DNA of 64,000 bases from an archaeon (GCA_018670085.1 JABHRS010000029.1:1-64000), one strand, 5' to 3'. Shown: positions 43,891 through 51,361, counted from the first letter of the stretch. The notes: a model not told the origin generated them from the sequence alone. Numbers and translations are program-made.

Positions 43891-44643
43891 ATGGTAGCAA
43901 TTGATTACGAAAAACTTTACTCTGGAGAGCATCTTAAGAAAATAGATCCTAACTGGAGTTTTCGAAGCTGGAGTTATCGTCACACTTTTGTATCAAAGAT
44001 GAAAAAAGTAATTAGTCATGTTTTGTCTTTACCTAAGGAAACTAAAATCTTAGATGCTGGCTGTGGTCAGGGTTTACTTGTAGAGTATTTTAAGAACGAA
44101 GGGTATGATGTTATTGGAATTGATGCATTTTATGATAACGAACATGTGAAGTGTGAGAGTATTATGAATTCAAATTTTGCAGACGATACTTTTGATTTGG
44201 TTCTTTGTTTGGATGTGATCGAACATATTCAATTAAATGAACAGGAGAAAGTTATTAAGGAATTAACACGAGTTTGTAAAAGTGGAGGGACAGTTCTTTG
44301 GAGTATTCCGAATATGGGGAATTTGTCTTCTAGGTTTTTATTTTTATTTACTGGATATTTATTGCGTACAGCTAACGCCAAAGCATATTTATTGGATCGG
44401 CCTGGTAAAGATGGTTATGAACTGTATCATCCAGGAGATCGACCGATTAATGAATATTATCGATTGATTAGTAAGTATTCTGATATTTATTTGAAGCGAG
44501 GAATTTCAGCTGAGATTCCAATTCTTTTTCAGTTAACGCAAGTTTGGCCACATTATTTTGGATGGCTGTATTTTCTGTTAAAACCTTTTCAAGTTTTTTC
44601 TGGTTGGTGTTTTAATGTGTTAGTGTTTGCGAATAAGAAGTAG
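43891..44643 (+). CDS. class I SAM-dependent methyltransferase
   Basis: 250 residues. Motif I ILDAGCGQGLLVEYF near 53, acidic loop IGIDAF, motif II region DLVLCLDVIEHI and motif III LTRVCKSGGTVLWSIPN, all as in UbiE/COQ5-type methyltransf_11 proteins. The C-terminal 90 residues include two amphipathic or membrane-touching segments (FLFLFTGYLL, YFGWLYFLLKPF). Sugar or lipid methylation is possible. It is a single gene with its own promoter. Confidence 0.8.
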   Translation: MVAIDYEKLYSGEHLKKIDPNWSFRSWSYRHTFVSKMKKVISHVLSLPKETKILDAGCGQGLLVEYFKNEGYDVIGIDAFYDNEHVKCESIMNSNFADDTFDLVLCLDVIEHIQLNEQEKVIKELTRVCKSGGTVLWSIPNMGNLSSRFLFLFTGYLLRTANAKAYLLDRPGKDGYELYHPGDRPINEYYRLISKYSDIYLKRGISAEIPILFQLTQVWPHYFGWLYFLLKPFQVFSGWCFNVLVFANKK

Positions 44644-44739
44644 ATTTTGATGTTTTTTTGGTAATATCAAAAGTCATTCATCAACCAAAGCTTCCTAGTA
44701 TCAAAACATTTAATAGCATCAAGACTTTAATCTTTTATA

Positions 44740-45492
44740 ATGGATGCATCTGATTTAACACCTGAACAACGCAAAGAAATGGAAGAGAAGCTCAAGAACA
44801 TGAGCCCCGAAGAACTTGCACAATTACAGGCACAACAGTGTATTTTTTGTCAAATAATCTCAGGAAAAATTCCTTCTAAAAAAGTTTATGAAGATGATAC
44901 TTGTTTTGGGATATTAGATATTAACCCAGCAACAAAAGGACATATTCTATTAATGCCAAAAGCACATATCGCAATTATGCCACAACTTGATGAGAAAATT
45001 GGTGGGCATTTAATGCAGGTTGCACGTGAGTTATCTCGTTCACTTTTGAAGAATTTACGAGCAACAGGATCAACTATTTTTATCGCAAATGGTTTAGCTG
45101 CAGGACAACGCGCTCAACATTTTATGTTACATATTATTCCAAGAGTAGATGGAGATGGAATTTTTAAATATGAAAAACATATCATTGACTTAGAAAAACG
45201 TAAGGCACTTCGTGGCTTGGTAGCTGCAAGGATGGAACAATTAACTGATTGGGAGGACACTTATGCCTCTGAAGTTGTCGAAGAATCTAAGGTTGAAGCT
45301 GAGGAGAAAGAAGAAGTTGTAGCTGAGATTGAAGAGCCTGCGGATGAAGATGAAAGTGAAGATGATACTGAAGATGATGAATCAGACGAAACTGAGGAAG
45401 ACGAAACTGAGGAATCTGAACCAGAAAAACCAGGTAGACCAGGTGAGATAGCTGATTCAAGTTTAGATGATATTGCAAATTTGTTTAAATGA
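44740..45492 (+). CDS. HIT-family protein with altered histidine triad and acidic tail
   Basis: 250 residues. Residues 30-150 match the HIT domain (CIFCQIISGKIPSKKVYEDD, then DINPATKGHILLMPKAH). The triad reads HFMLHIIPR where active enzymes have HxHxH: the middle, nucleophilic histidine is methionine. Classic nucleotidyl hydrolase activity is therefore doubtful; nucleotide binding may remain. Residues 175-235 are an almost purely acidic tail, ending in a separate short segment SLDDIANLFK that could be a peptide-docking motif. It sits 15 bases before a second HIT-like gene. Confidence 0.82.
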   Translation: MDASDLTPEQRKEMEEKLKNMSPEELAQLQAQQCIFCQIISGKIPSKKVYEDDTCFGILDINPATKGHILLMPKAHIAIMPQLDEKIGGHLMQVARELSRSLLKNLRATGSTIFIANGLAAGQRAQHFMLHIIPRVDGDGIFKYEKHIIDLEKRKALRGLVAARMEQLTDWEDTYASEVVEESKVEAEEKEEVVAEIEEPADEDESEDDTEDDESDETEEDETEESEPEKPGRPGEIADSSLDDIANLFK

Positions 45493-45507
45493 AATTATTT
45501 AATAAAA

Positions 45508-46050
45508 ATGGTAAGTGACTACGAATTAATCGGACAGGGACGAGGTTACACAGAGGTTGTTTTCGAAAACGATCGTTTTGTAGCTTTTGTTCAAGAGAAA
45601 GCAATTTCTCCTGGGCAGATCACAATCATCCCAAGGGAGAAGTATACTATTTTTGAAATGTTGCCTTCACAAATGCTTGCTGAGTTATCAACTGTGATAA
45701 AAACAGTTAGTGAAGCTGTGTTTGAAACTTTAAAATGTCATGGAACTAATGTTCTAATTGAAAATGGAATCTCTGCTGGGCAAGATCAACCAGTGTTAAG
45801 TATCCATATTATTCCGCGTTTTACTGATGATGGCTTGCCTTTGGATTGGGAGGCAAAACAAATTGAAGAGTATGATATGGAAGACGCTATGGTGCATTTG
45901 ACATCGAATAAAATCAGGCTTGGCGATGACATTGTCGCTTCTGAAGATTCTGATATTGAGGTTGCTGATGGCGTTGAAATTGTTGATGATAAGAAGAAAG
46001 CTAAGAAGGAAGAGAATTATTTGATTAAGAGTTTGAGGAAAATTCCTTGA
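45508..46050 (+). CDS. degenerate HIT-like protein
   Basis: 180 residues, clearly related to the previous gene in the HIT half (VVFENDRFVAFVQEKAISPGQITIIPREKY). The triad reads VLSIHIIPR, keeping only the last histidine. The tail is shorter and ends basic (KKKAKKEENYLIKSLRKIP). A tandem pair, one acidic-tailed and one basic-tailed, suggests a heterodimer, since HIT proteins are obligate dimers. Probably translated from the same message as the upstream gene. Confidence 0.72.
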   Translation: MVSDYELIGQGRGYTEVVFENDRFVAFVQEKAISPGQITIIPREKYTIFEMLPSQMLAELSTVIKTVSEAVFETLKCHGTNVLIENGISAGQDQPVLSIHIIPRFTDDGLPLDWEAKQIEEYDMEDAMVHLTSNKIRLGDDIVASEDSDIEVADGVEIVDDKKKAKKEENYLIKSLRKIP

Positions 46051-46115
46051 GTATATTCATATATTTATTGAATATGTGAAAGATTCATAACTAAGGAGTT
46101 ATTTTTTATTTCTAC

Positions 46116-46358
46116 ATGGTTGCTTCAAAAGATTTGTTACTGGCAGCAGTTGGTTTTGTAATCAGTTTGTATGGAGGGTATGCTCAAGACTTGTTTATTG
46201 CAATACTTGGGATGGTAACACTTATATTCATGATCTACTTGGCTCTAGATACTCATGAGTCAGAAATTCAATTATTGAAGACGCATATTCAAATTGTGTT
46301 GGAAATGGATAATGTTAGGAGGAGACTGGATGCCATCGAAAAAAGAGGAAATTTATAG
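46116..46358 (+). CDS. small membrane protein with C-terminal coiled coil
   Basis: 80 residues: two close hydrophobic segments (LLLAAVGFVISLYGGYA and LFIAILGMVTLIFMIYLAL) and a helical cytoplasmic tail (HIQIVLEMDNVRRRLDAIEKR). AAGGAG lies upstream but rather far from ATG 46116. It overlaps the next very small membrane ORF by 29 bases. Function unknown; possibly a small membrane scaffold. Confidence 0.6.
   Translation: MVASKDLLLAAVGFVISLYGGYAQDLFIAILGMVTLIFMIYLALDTHESEIQLLKTHIQIVLEMDNVRRRLDAIEKRGNL
46317..46324 (+). promoter_or_regulatory. strong Shine-Dalgarno deciding the micro-ORF start
   Basis: AGGAGGAG, five bases before ATG 46330 and inside the coding region of the preceding gene. It is the longest Shine-Dalgarno match noticed in the window. 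Confidence 0.6.
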
Positions 46359-46428
46359 TGCAATAATTAAAACATTGTTTATCATATTGATTCTTTTCTT
46401 TCTAGGTAAGGCACTTGGTTTGTTTTGA
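46330..46428 (+). CDS. 32-residue membrane microprotein
   Basis: Too short for the ORF track. MPSKKEEIYSAIIK is a basic start, followed by one hydrophobic helix TLFIILILFFLGKALGLF to the end. It overlaps the upstream small membrane gene in another frame and has an excellent Shine-Dalgarno (AGGAGGAG) five bases before ATG, so translation is likely. The pair could form a small membrane complex. Function unknown. Confidence 0.55.
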   Translation: MPSKKEEIYSAIIKTLFIILILFFLGKALGLF

Positions 46429-46492
46429 ATATTTGTTTCACTTTTTATTACACCAAAAGCTTAATAAATGGCGAATATTCTAAAAGTTTTAT

Positions 46493-46564
46493 GCGGAAGT
46501 AGTACAGTGGTTAGTACGCGGCGTTGCCAACGCTGTGACCTGGGTTCAAATCCCAGCTTTCGCA
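46493..46564 (+). tRNA. tRNA-Gly (anticodon GCC)
   Basis: Cloverleaf: acceptor GCGGAAG/CTTTCGC, D arm GTAC-AGTGGTTA-GTAC with the GG pair, anticodon stem CGGCG/CGCTG with loop TTGCCAA, T stem CTGGG/CCCAG with loop TTCAAAT, discriminator A. No intron, no encoded CCA. A TATA-like TTAATAAAT lies about 25 bp upstream, and T7 follows directly. Confidence 0.93.
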
Positions 46565-46576
46565 CTTTTTTTAATT
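46550..46576 (+). repeat. 27-bp direct repeat, copy 1 (3' end of tRNA-Gly plus terminator)
   Basis: Covers the last 15 bases of tRNA-Gly, its T7 terminator and AATT. It is repeated without change at 46637-46663, 87 bases further on. Confidence 0.9.
46565..46572 (+). terminator. T7 terminator of tRNA-Gly
   Basis: C followed by seven T directly after the discriminator base. Confidence 0.6.
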
Positions 46577-46636
46577 AAATTGTGCTACCAAGGGTGCACT
46601 TCTTTTTAACAAATGTTTTGTAAACATTTGGTGAGG

Positions 46637-46663
46637 ATCCCAGCTTTCGCACTTTTTTTAATT
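46637..46663 (+). repeat. 27-bp direct repeat, copy 2 (orphan tRNA-Gly 3' end)
   Basis: Exact copy of 46550-46576 without the rest of a tRNA. The 60-base spacer holds a perfect hairpin CAAATGTTT-TGT-AAACATTTG (about 46609-46629). It looks like an attachment-site remnant or a slipped duplication. Confidence 0.85.
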
Positions 46664-46681
46664 TAACGGGTTAACATAACA

Positions 46682-47068
46682 ATGGCACATATGAAAACAA
46701 AAATCGGGGAATATGCAATCATTACTAATTCTAAAAATGAATTTCTGATGCTGGAAATGCTTGGAGAAGATAGAGGTTGGCATTTTCCTGGTGGAAGACT
46801 TGATAAAGGCGAAGAAGCTGTTCATGGTCTTTTGCGCGAAGTTAAAGAAGAGACAAATTTGGAAATAACTGATATTAAACCGGTGTTTTGTAAAATATTT
46901 ACTAGAGAGAATAAATATGGTGTTTGGTTTACAGCAAAGGTAAAAGAACCTTACAAAGTCAAACTTGATCATGAACATGAGAATTTCAAATGGTTCAAAA
47001 TAGAAGATATTGATTCAATTGATTTTTGGCAAGATTTCTATTGTCAAATGCTTAAAGATAATTTGTGA
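46682..47068 (+). CDS. Nudix hydrolase
   Basis: 128 residues with a complete Nudix box: FPGGRLDKGEEAVHGLLREV followed by KEETNL, matching GX5EX7REUXEEXGU except for the usual last G-U variation. Family members hydrolyse nucleoside diphosphates linked to another group. The small size without extra domains suggests a MutT- or ADP-ribose-type housekeeping enzyme. Single gene directly after the tRNA-Gly repeat copy. Confidence 0.9.
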   Translation: MAHMKTKIGEYAIITNSKNEFLMLEMLGEDRGWHFPGGRLDKGEEAVHGLLREVKEETNLEITDIKPVFCKIFTRENKYGVWFTAKVKEPYKVKLDHEHENFKWFKIEDIDSIDFWQDFYCQMLKDNL

Positions 47069-47164
47069 TGTATTCTATACAAACATAGTCAAACAAGAAA
47101 TCCACTCGTCTTCTTTGCAGCACTCAAAAATCTTAATTTGTGGTTTAATTACTTTTTTGAAGCG

Positions 47165-47178
47165 CTATATTTAAAAAA
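47165..47178 (+). promoter_or_regulatory. TATA-box promoter of tRNA-Ile
   Basis: CTATATTTAAAAAA, centred about 31 bp before the tRNA 5' end, as expected for an archaeal tRNA promoter. Confidence 0.55.
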
Positions 47179-47240
47179 GAATTCTGAGCTGTAGTTATAT
47201 GTGGGCTAGTAGCTTAACCTGGTGGAGCGCTCGGCTTATA

Positions 47241-47284
47241 TGCCACATATGGAGATCTGTAAAAGAATTCCATGTGCTGAAGAT
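47241..47284 (+). other. tRNA intron 1 (position 37/38), 44 bases
   Basis: The exon-intron junctions can form a relaxed bulge-helix-bulge: three-base bulges TAT and ATT flank a short helix CTT/AAG with one extra A-G mismatch, and CACAT/ATGTG continues the intron helix. Cuts after 47240 and 47284 fit the archaeal splicing endonuclease rule. Confidence 0.75.
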
Positions 47285-47306
47285 TCCGTGTGGTTGGGGG
47301 TTCAAA

Positions 47307-47344
47307 AGATCCTTGGTCAGCAATGATTCAAAGAATCATGGAAG
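47307..47344 (+). other. tRNA intron 2 (T loop, position 59/60), 38 bases
   Basis: Interrupts the T loop between TTCAAA and T. It contains a perfect hairpin ATGATTC-AAA-GAATCAT. The flanking bases TTC/GAA can form the short helix of a relaxed bulge-helix-bulge. The exact junction could shift by one base (TTCAAGT is the alternative loop). Confidence 0.72.
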
Positions 47345-47453
47345 TCCCCCCTAGCCCACTACCTTTTAACTTCAAATCTCTTCCTCATGTTTAACAGTAA
47401 GCAAAGCTTTCTGAACATTGCTAACAGAATTTTATATATTCTTAGCCGTCTGT

Positions 47454-47693
47454 ATGGGGGATACAGAGTGGCAGAACTTCTACAAACTGATTCCAATCTG
47501 GGAAATGAAAGACTTAAGTTATGTTCGCAGAGTTAGATTACTCAATGTGATGGTGATGATCAACATCTTTATGTCATTTTTTGCTTCACTAATATTCTTA
47601 GTAGGATCAATGCTATTTGAGACCACAATTTTTTCTGACACAAAAATGCTCGTGATGATTTACTTCATATTCTTTGAACAAACTAGTAAATGA
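47454..47693 (+). CDS. small membrane protein
   Basis: 79 residues from ATG 47454; TTTATATATTC, about 20 bp upstream, suggests a short or absent leader, and the 12 extra codons in the track lie over that box. MGDTEWQNFYKLIPIWEMKD is soluble, then LLNVMVMINIFMSFFASLIFLVGSML and MLVMIYFIFF give two membrane helices. No family recognised. Confidence 0.5.
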   Translation: MGDTEWQNFYKLIPIWEMKDLSYVRRVRLLNVMVMINIFMSFFASLIFLVGSMLFETTIFSDTKMLVMIYFIFFEQTSK

Positions 47694-47766
47694 ATTGTAA
47701 CGATTGCAACAAGATACTACTTAAAAGTAGATAATATTTATAACTAATAAGTATTTTGGAATAAAT

Positions 47767-49143
47767 ATGGTTGATCCTAAACTTTGGCAAAGGCACATTA
47801 AAGATAGTAAAGATATATTCTTCAGAGGGAATCTAGATCTTTTTAGAGCGTTTGAATTTAGTATGAGTTATTCTGTTTTCTATGACGCTCTTGTAGAATC
47901 CCAATTTCGTCAAGCAAGTAGGGAAATTTATGGTATGGATTCTGCACCAGGCGTTGCTATCTATTCTTTTGGTGCTCCAGCCCGTAGAGAGATGTTTGGT
48001 GCTTCTGATGCTGACGTTGCAGTGTATAGGTCAGGTCAAAGTGATAAGGAACTCCAATTAAGAGAGAGAATGATCAGATCTTTAGGTGATTTTAATTTCA
48101 CTAAAGTTGACACTCCTGTTTGGGGTACTATTAATGACATTCGAAGATATATGGGTACATCTGTAACTGAAGCAAACCAGGTGATGGAAGCTCAATTTAT
48201 CTGTGGCGATGTTCAGTTAAGAGATCAAGTTGAAAGATTAAGGGTTTCATTATCTAATACTGATACTATTGCCAGAAATTTAGTATTTCAATTTTTTTAT
48301 TTTGATCAATATTTTCAAAAGAAAGAATCTCCTGATCATTTAAATTTAAAATATAGTCCTGGTGGAATTCGAGATTTTCTATTCCCTATGTGGTATGCTC
48401 AATTAAGACATGGAGTTGAAGGAGATTTAAGAACAACAGCTATGGAAAGGGGACTTGTTTCTCTGTATGAAGATGGATTATTACCATTGGATGAAGTAAC
48501 TGATATTTTAAGATATTCTTCTGTAATTGGGTTTGTAAGGGATGAAATTATGCGTTTAACTCCAGGCGACGTGGATGGCAAATTAAATTTTCAAAAAGCT
48601 GTAGAGTTATATCAAAAAAGACCTCATCTTTTTGGAAGCCCACAAAATATTATTCAGCTTGTTGAAGAAGGTCGTCAAAGAACAAGTTCTGCAAAATCTA
48701 AGGTTTGGGATGGTCTTTGCCAGTATTTTGCTTCTACAAAATCTGAAAGTTGGAATATTCATTTCAAAAGAGCATTGACAGGAGATAGTTCAGGATTACC
48801 TTTAGAACTAGAGTTTGATGAAGTGATTAATACAGCAAGAATTTGGAAACTTGATGCTGTTAGTGCAGGAAACTCAACGAATTATTTACAAGAAATTTCA
48901 GAAAGTGATAGTTGGATTGTACTTGCTTCATTACTTTCATGTCCTTATGTTTCTGGAAAAGTAATTGATTCAGTAATAAAAAGAAAGGGGCTTGAACCTG
49001 GCTATGAGTATTTATTAGAAATTGCAGCAAGGAATGCTAATTTAGAAACTACTACACTTGAGTTTATTTTAGCAGATAGTTCAACTGAACCAAGATTCAA
49101 AAAGCCAGCTATTGCTCTTGGAAAAGTGAGGGGTTTATGGTAA
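47767..49143 (+). CDS. GlnD-like nucleotidyltransferase
   Basis: 458 residues. Residues 62-90 carry a nucleotidyltransferase core (AIYSFGAPARREMFGASDADVAVYR, with DAD at 81-83 as metal ligands), and NLKYSPGGIRDFLFPMWYAQL near 193-213 matches the PGGLRD segment of the helical domain next to the catalytic domain in PII uridylyltransferase GlnD. The HD and ACT domains of GlnD are missing; residues 300-458 look like helical repeats. No PII gene is in the window. AATATTTATAACT lies about 26 bp before ATG 47767. It overlaps the next gene by seven bases, so the two work together. The substrate could be a protein, tRNA or nucleotide. Confidence 0.7.
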   Translation: MVDPKLWQRHIKDSKDIFFRGNLDLFRAFEFSMSYSVFYDALVESQFRQASREIYGMDSAPGVAIYSFGAPARREMFGASDADVAVYRSGQSDKELQLRERMIRSLGDFNFTKVDTPVWGTINDIRRYMGTSVTEANQVMEAQFICGDVQLRDQVERLRVSLSNTDTIARNLVFQFFYFDQYFQKKESPDHLNLKYSPGGIRDFLFPMWYAQLRHGVEGDLRTTAMERGLVSLYEDGLLPLDEVTDILRYSSVIGFVRDEIMRLTPGDVDGKLNFQKAVELYQKRPHLFGSPQNIIQLVEEGRQRTSSAKSKVWDGLCQYFASTKSESWNIHFKRALTGDSSGLPLELEFDEVINTARIWKLDAVSAGNSTNYLQEISESDSWIVLASLLSCPYVSGKVIDSVIKRKGLEPGYEYLLEIAARNANLETTTLEFILADSSTEPRFKKPAIALGKVRGLW

Positions 49144-49739
49144 AGTTAATTTGTTTTGAAGGTGCCCATGGCAGTGGGAAGGGTACATTAATCGATTTCT
49201 TTTTGAAAGAACTTGAAGCAAAAAGTGTGGGAAGTTATTCAGTTATTAGAGATTCAGAATTCCCTGAATTTGAAGTTGTTAAAAGAAACATAAGATCAGG
49301 TACATTGTCTGATAGACAAGAAATAATCACAACTGTTGCAGAAACAAGAGCTCTAATTTATGAAAGGCATATCAATCCTCTCCTGAGGACGTTAGATTTT
49401 GCACTGCTTGATAGAAGTTATCACACAAGTGCGGTTTGGCAATCTAGATCTTTTGATGAGATGTTGGGTGTTATAACTGAAAATGAAAGAAGAGGAATCC
49501 CAAGAGCAGATTTAACTTTGATATTACATGCACCAACAGAAGTGATAAGAGCGAGATTAGAATCTAGGGGAAGAGCTGATCTGAGTGAACACAGTTTTGC
49601 CCAAACAATGAGTGACCAAGAAAAGTATCTTTATCTCGCAGATAATCTTGATGGATGTGTTGCAATTAATACTAACAGAGAACCAGCAGTTCTTGCAAGA
49701 AAAATTTATAATTTAATATTTGCAAATAGTGCCTTATGA
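49137..49739 (+). CDS. thymidylate-kinase-like P-loop kinase
   Basis: 200 residues. Walker A is EGAHGSGKGT near residue 9, LLDRSYHTSAVWQSR near 92 matches the DRxxxSxxAYQ motif of thymidylate and deoxynucleoside kinases, and ILHAPTEVIRARLESRGRAD is the lid region. It would phosphorylate a nucleotide or nucleoside. Translationally coupled to the GlnD-like nucleotidyltransferase, so it may make or remove the nucleotide that enzyme uses. It could also simply be a divergent dTMP kinase. The 3' end overlaps the convergent EEP gene by 34 bases. Confidence 0.78.
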   Translation: MVKLICFEGAHGSGKGTLIDFFLKELEAKSVGSYSVIRDSEFPEFEVVKRNIRSGTLSDRQEIITTVAETRALIYERHINPLLRTLDFALLDRSYHTSAVWQSRSFDEMLGVITENERRGIPRADLTLILHAPTEVIRARLESRGRADLSEHSFAQTMSDQEKYLYLADNLDGCVAINTNREPAVLARKIYNLIFANSAL

Positions 49740-50407
49740 TCTGAGACTTCTTCTTCAATACATTCAAATTGAGAAAACGTAAATTTAGTTGGAATGAAAA
49801 TATAATCATAACTACAATTATCTTCAGGGAATGAAATATAGTTATAATCTGAACTTGAAATGTAATTATTCTCTTTAGCTAGTTTTTGTATTTGCTCTGG
49901 ATATTTGATATTAAAATCCCCTAGAATTATTGGTTGGATAGATTCAGCATGTTTCAATGTTTCTTTAATATGTAACGCTGCAAACGTATCGCTATTAGAA
50001 AAATGAACTATCCAAATTGGGACTTTTTGTGTTCCTATTGTGATGGTTGATTGTAACACCTTACGATTATATTTATCATCATCTTGTTTTATAAGTTTGA
50101 ATTCTTCATATGAGAATGGAAATTTAGAAAGAAGCGCAAGTCCTTCAAATTTAGAAGGTAAGTTTGTTAGACCTTTAGCTTTGTTTAATTCACAAGATCG
50201 AATGAATATGAAATGTTTAAATTGTAAAAGATCATTCAATTGTTTTGCTTGGTCTTCTCCTTCTTCGTTTTTTGCCCTATCATCTCTTACTTCTTGTAGA
50301 GCAACGATGTCTGGGTCATATTTTTTGATAAGTGCAATTATTTTTGGTTTTCTGATTTTAAAATTATGATAATTGTGGATATTTAAAGTTAGGATTTTGA
50401 GGTTCAC
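49706..50407 (-). CDS. endonuclease/exonuclease/phosphatase (EEP) family protein
   Basis: 233 residues with EEP motifs: LTLNIHNYHN, DIVALQEVRDD (metal-binding Glu), ILGDFNIKYP and VSDHKALFANI (catalytic DH). Members cleave DNA, RNA or phosphoesters. GTG 50407 is the start, with TTTTATAAATAGG about 30 bp before it. Homology to ExoIII-type DNA repair is weak, so a phosphodiesterase is equally likely. Convergent with the kinase gene. Confidence 0.82.
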   Translation of the reverse strand: MNLKILTLNIHNYHNFKIRKPKIIALIKKYDPDIVALQEVRDDRAKNEEGEDQAKQLNDLLQFKHFIFIRSCELNKAKGLTNLPSKFEGLALLSKFPFSYEEFKLIKQDDDKYNRKVLQSTITIGTQKVPIWIVHFSNSDTFAALHIKETLKHAESIQPIILGDFNIKYPEQIQKLAKENNYISSSDYNYISFPEDNCSYDYIFIPTKFTFSQFECIEEEVSDHKALFANIKL

Positions 50408-50478
50408 ATGTTAATATATCTAATTCCTATTTATAAAACCTAACAACGGTTATACAACTGGTTGATTCAAACTAGGGA

Positions 50479-50541
50479 ATGGATGAAATTGTAGACATAG
50501 TTGACGATAATGATGATGCCGTAGGTCAAGAGTTTAAATAA
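50479..50541 (+). pseudogene. remnant of a Nudix-type gene (N-terminal 20 codons)
   Basis: A frame of 20 codons beginning MDEIVDIVDDNDDAVGQE, closely resembling the start of Nudix/IPP-isomerase-like proteins, then stopped by TAA and followed by T12. No further Nudix sequence follows in any frame up to the next gene. Probably a truncated gene, though an accidental short match is possible. Confidence 0.4.
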
Positions 50542-50546
50542 AAATG

Positions 50547-50558
50547 TTTTTTTTTTTT
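50547..50558 (+). terminator. T12 run
   Basis: Twelve T in a row between the Nudix remnant and the next gene; a strong archaeal terminator by composition. Confidence 0.5.
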
Positions 50559-50610
50559 AATGTTCTAGGAGTTACAATAGCTTTTTGTACTTTAAGAGAT
50601 CCATCCTTGT

Positions 50611-51171
50611 ATGGCAATTGGATTTGGACGGAAAAAAGAGAAAGATAAAGTAGTAGAAGTAGAGATTGAAATTGAAAATGTTGAAGAAGTGTTTAAAGAA
50701 ATGATGGTTGAACTTGCAATGGAAGAAGAATTGCATGAAAAAGCAGCTAAAATTGAAGAAAAAATTCGAAAAGAGTTGTCTAAATTATACAAACGGGTAA
50801 AAATTTTAGAAGTGAAGATAAGAGCTAGAGATATTAATTATTCTAGAGTTGCTGCTTTAATAGATGATAATCCTAAAAAAGCATTAAAATTGCTTGATGA
50901 TATTCAGAAGGCAGATCATGAAATTGTGCCAGTGGCAACAAAATTGTTCAAAGAAATTGCTAAACATAATTTGCAAGATGTGGATAAAATGTATAAAGGT
51001 TTATCATTAGAAGCTGTTCAAATAAAGCATATACGTGAAGTTGCGAATACTTTAAGTAATCATTTTGGATGGATGATGAAAGGAATTAATCAAGCGATGC
51101 AATCACAACAGGTTGAAATGAATAAAAGGCAAATTCTCGCGCGGCATCCAGATTTGAGTATGCATATGTAA
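50611..51171 (+). CDS. hypothetical helical, coiled-coil protein
   Basis: 186 residues, almost wholly helical and highly charged; residues 15-75 are likely coiled coil (EEVFKEMMVELAMEEELHEKAAKIEEKIRKEL by pattern). No membrane segment, cysteine or catalytic motif seen. It carries its own AT-rich promoter region after the T12 run. Function unknown. Confidence 0.55.
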   Translation: MAIGFGRKKEKDKVVEVEIEIENVEEVFKEMMVELAMEEELHEKAAKIEEKIRKELSKLYKRVKILEVKIRARDINYSRVAALIDDNPKKALKLLDDIQKADHEIVPVATKLFKEIAKHNLQDVDKMYKGLSLEAVQIKHIREVANTLSNHFGWMMKGINQAMQSQQVEMNKRQILARHPDLSMHM

Positions 51172-51361
51172 TTTTTTTATTATTCTTTTTAATTTTCTCT
51201 TTTTAATCTAATTTACAAAGATATATTTTACTGATAATTGCTTTCGTAATGTTACAAAAATAAGATTATTTTTGAAGTTTGTTTACACAAACTTTTTATT
51301 CTCCAACGTTTTGCTTCACACTAATCAAATATTTTTTAATTATAAAAAGAGGTAGAATAAA

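Larger units (their letters stand above)
47203..47358 (+). tRNA. tRNA-Ile (anticodon UAU) with two introns
   Basis: Exons are 47203-47240, 47285-47306 and 47345-47358; joined they give 74 bases. Acceptor GGGCTAG/CTAGCCC pairs fully, the D arm is GCTTAACCTGGTGGAGC, the anticodon stem CTCGG/CCGTG has one T-T mismatch, the loop is CTTATAT with anticodon TAT, T stem GGGGG/CCCCC, loop TTCAAAT, discriminator A. The body resembles archaeal tRNA-Ile(GAU) throughout. Without the second intron the T loop would be far too long; removing 38 bases restores the canonical TTCAAAT. CCA is not encoded. Confidence 0.85.

Noticed and set aside
45287-45478. 63-residue minus-strand ORF rich in L, H and Q
   Set aside because: Shadow of the acidic GAA/GAT-rich tail of the HIT-like gene.
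46637-46663. Second tRNA-Gly gene
   Set aside because: Only the 3' 15 bases of a tRNA are present; no acceptor 5' strand, D arm or anticodon arm precedes them.
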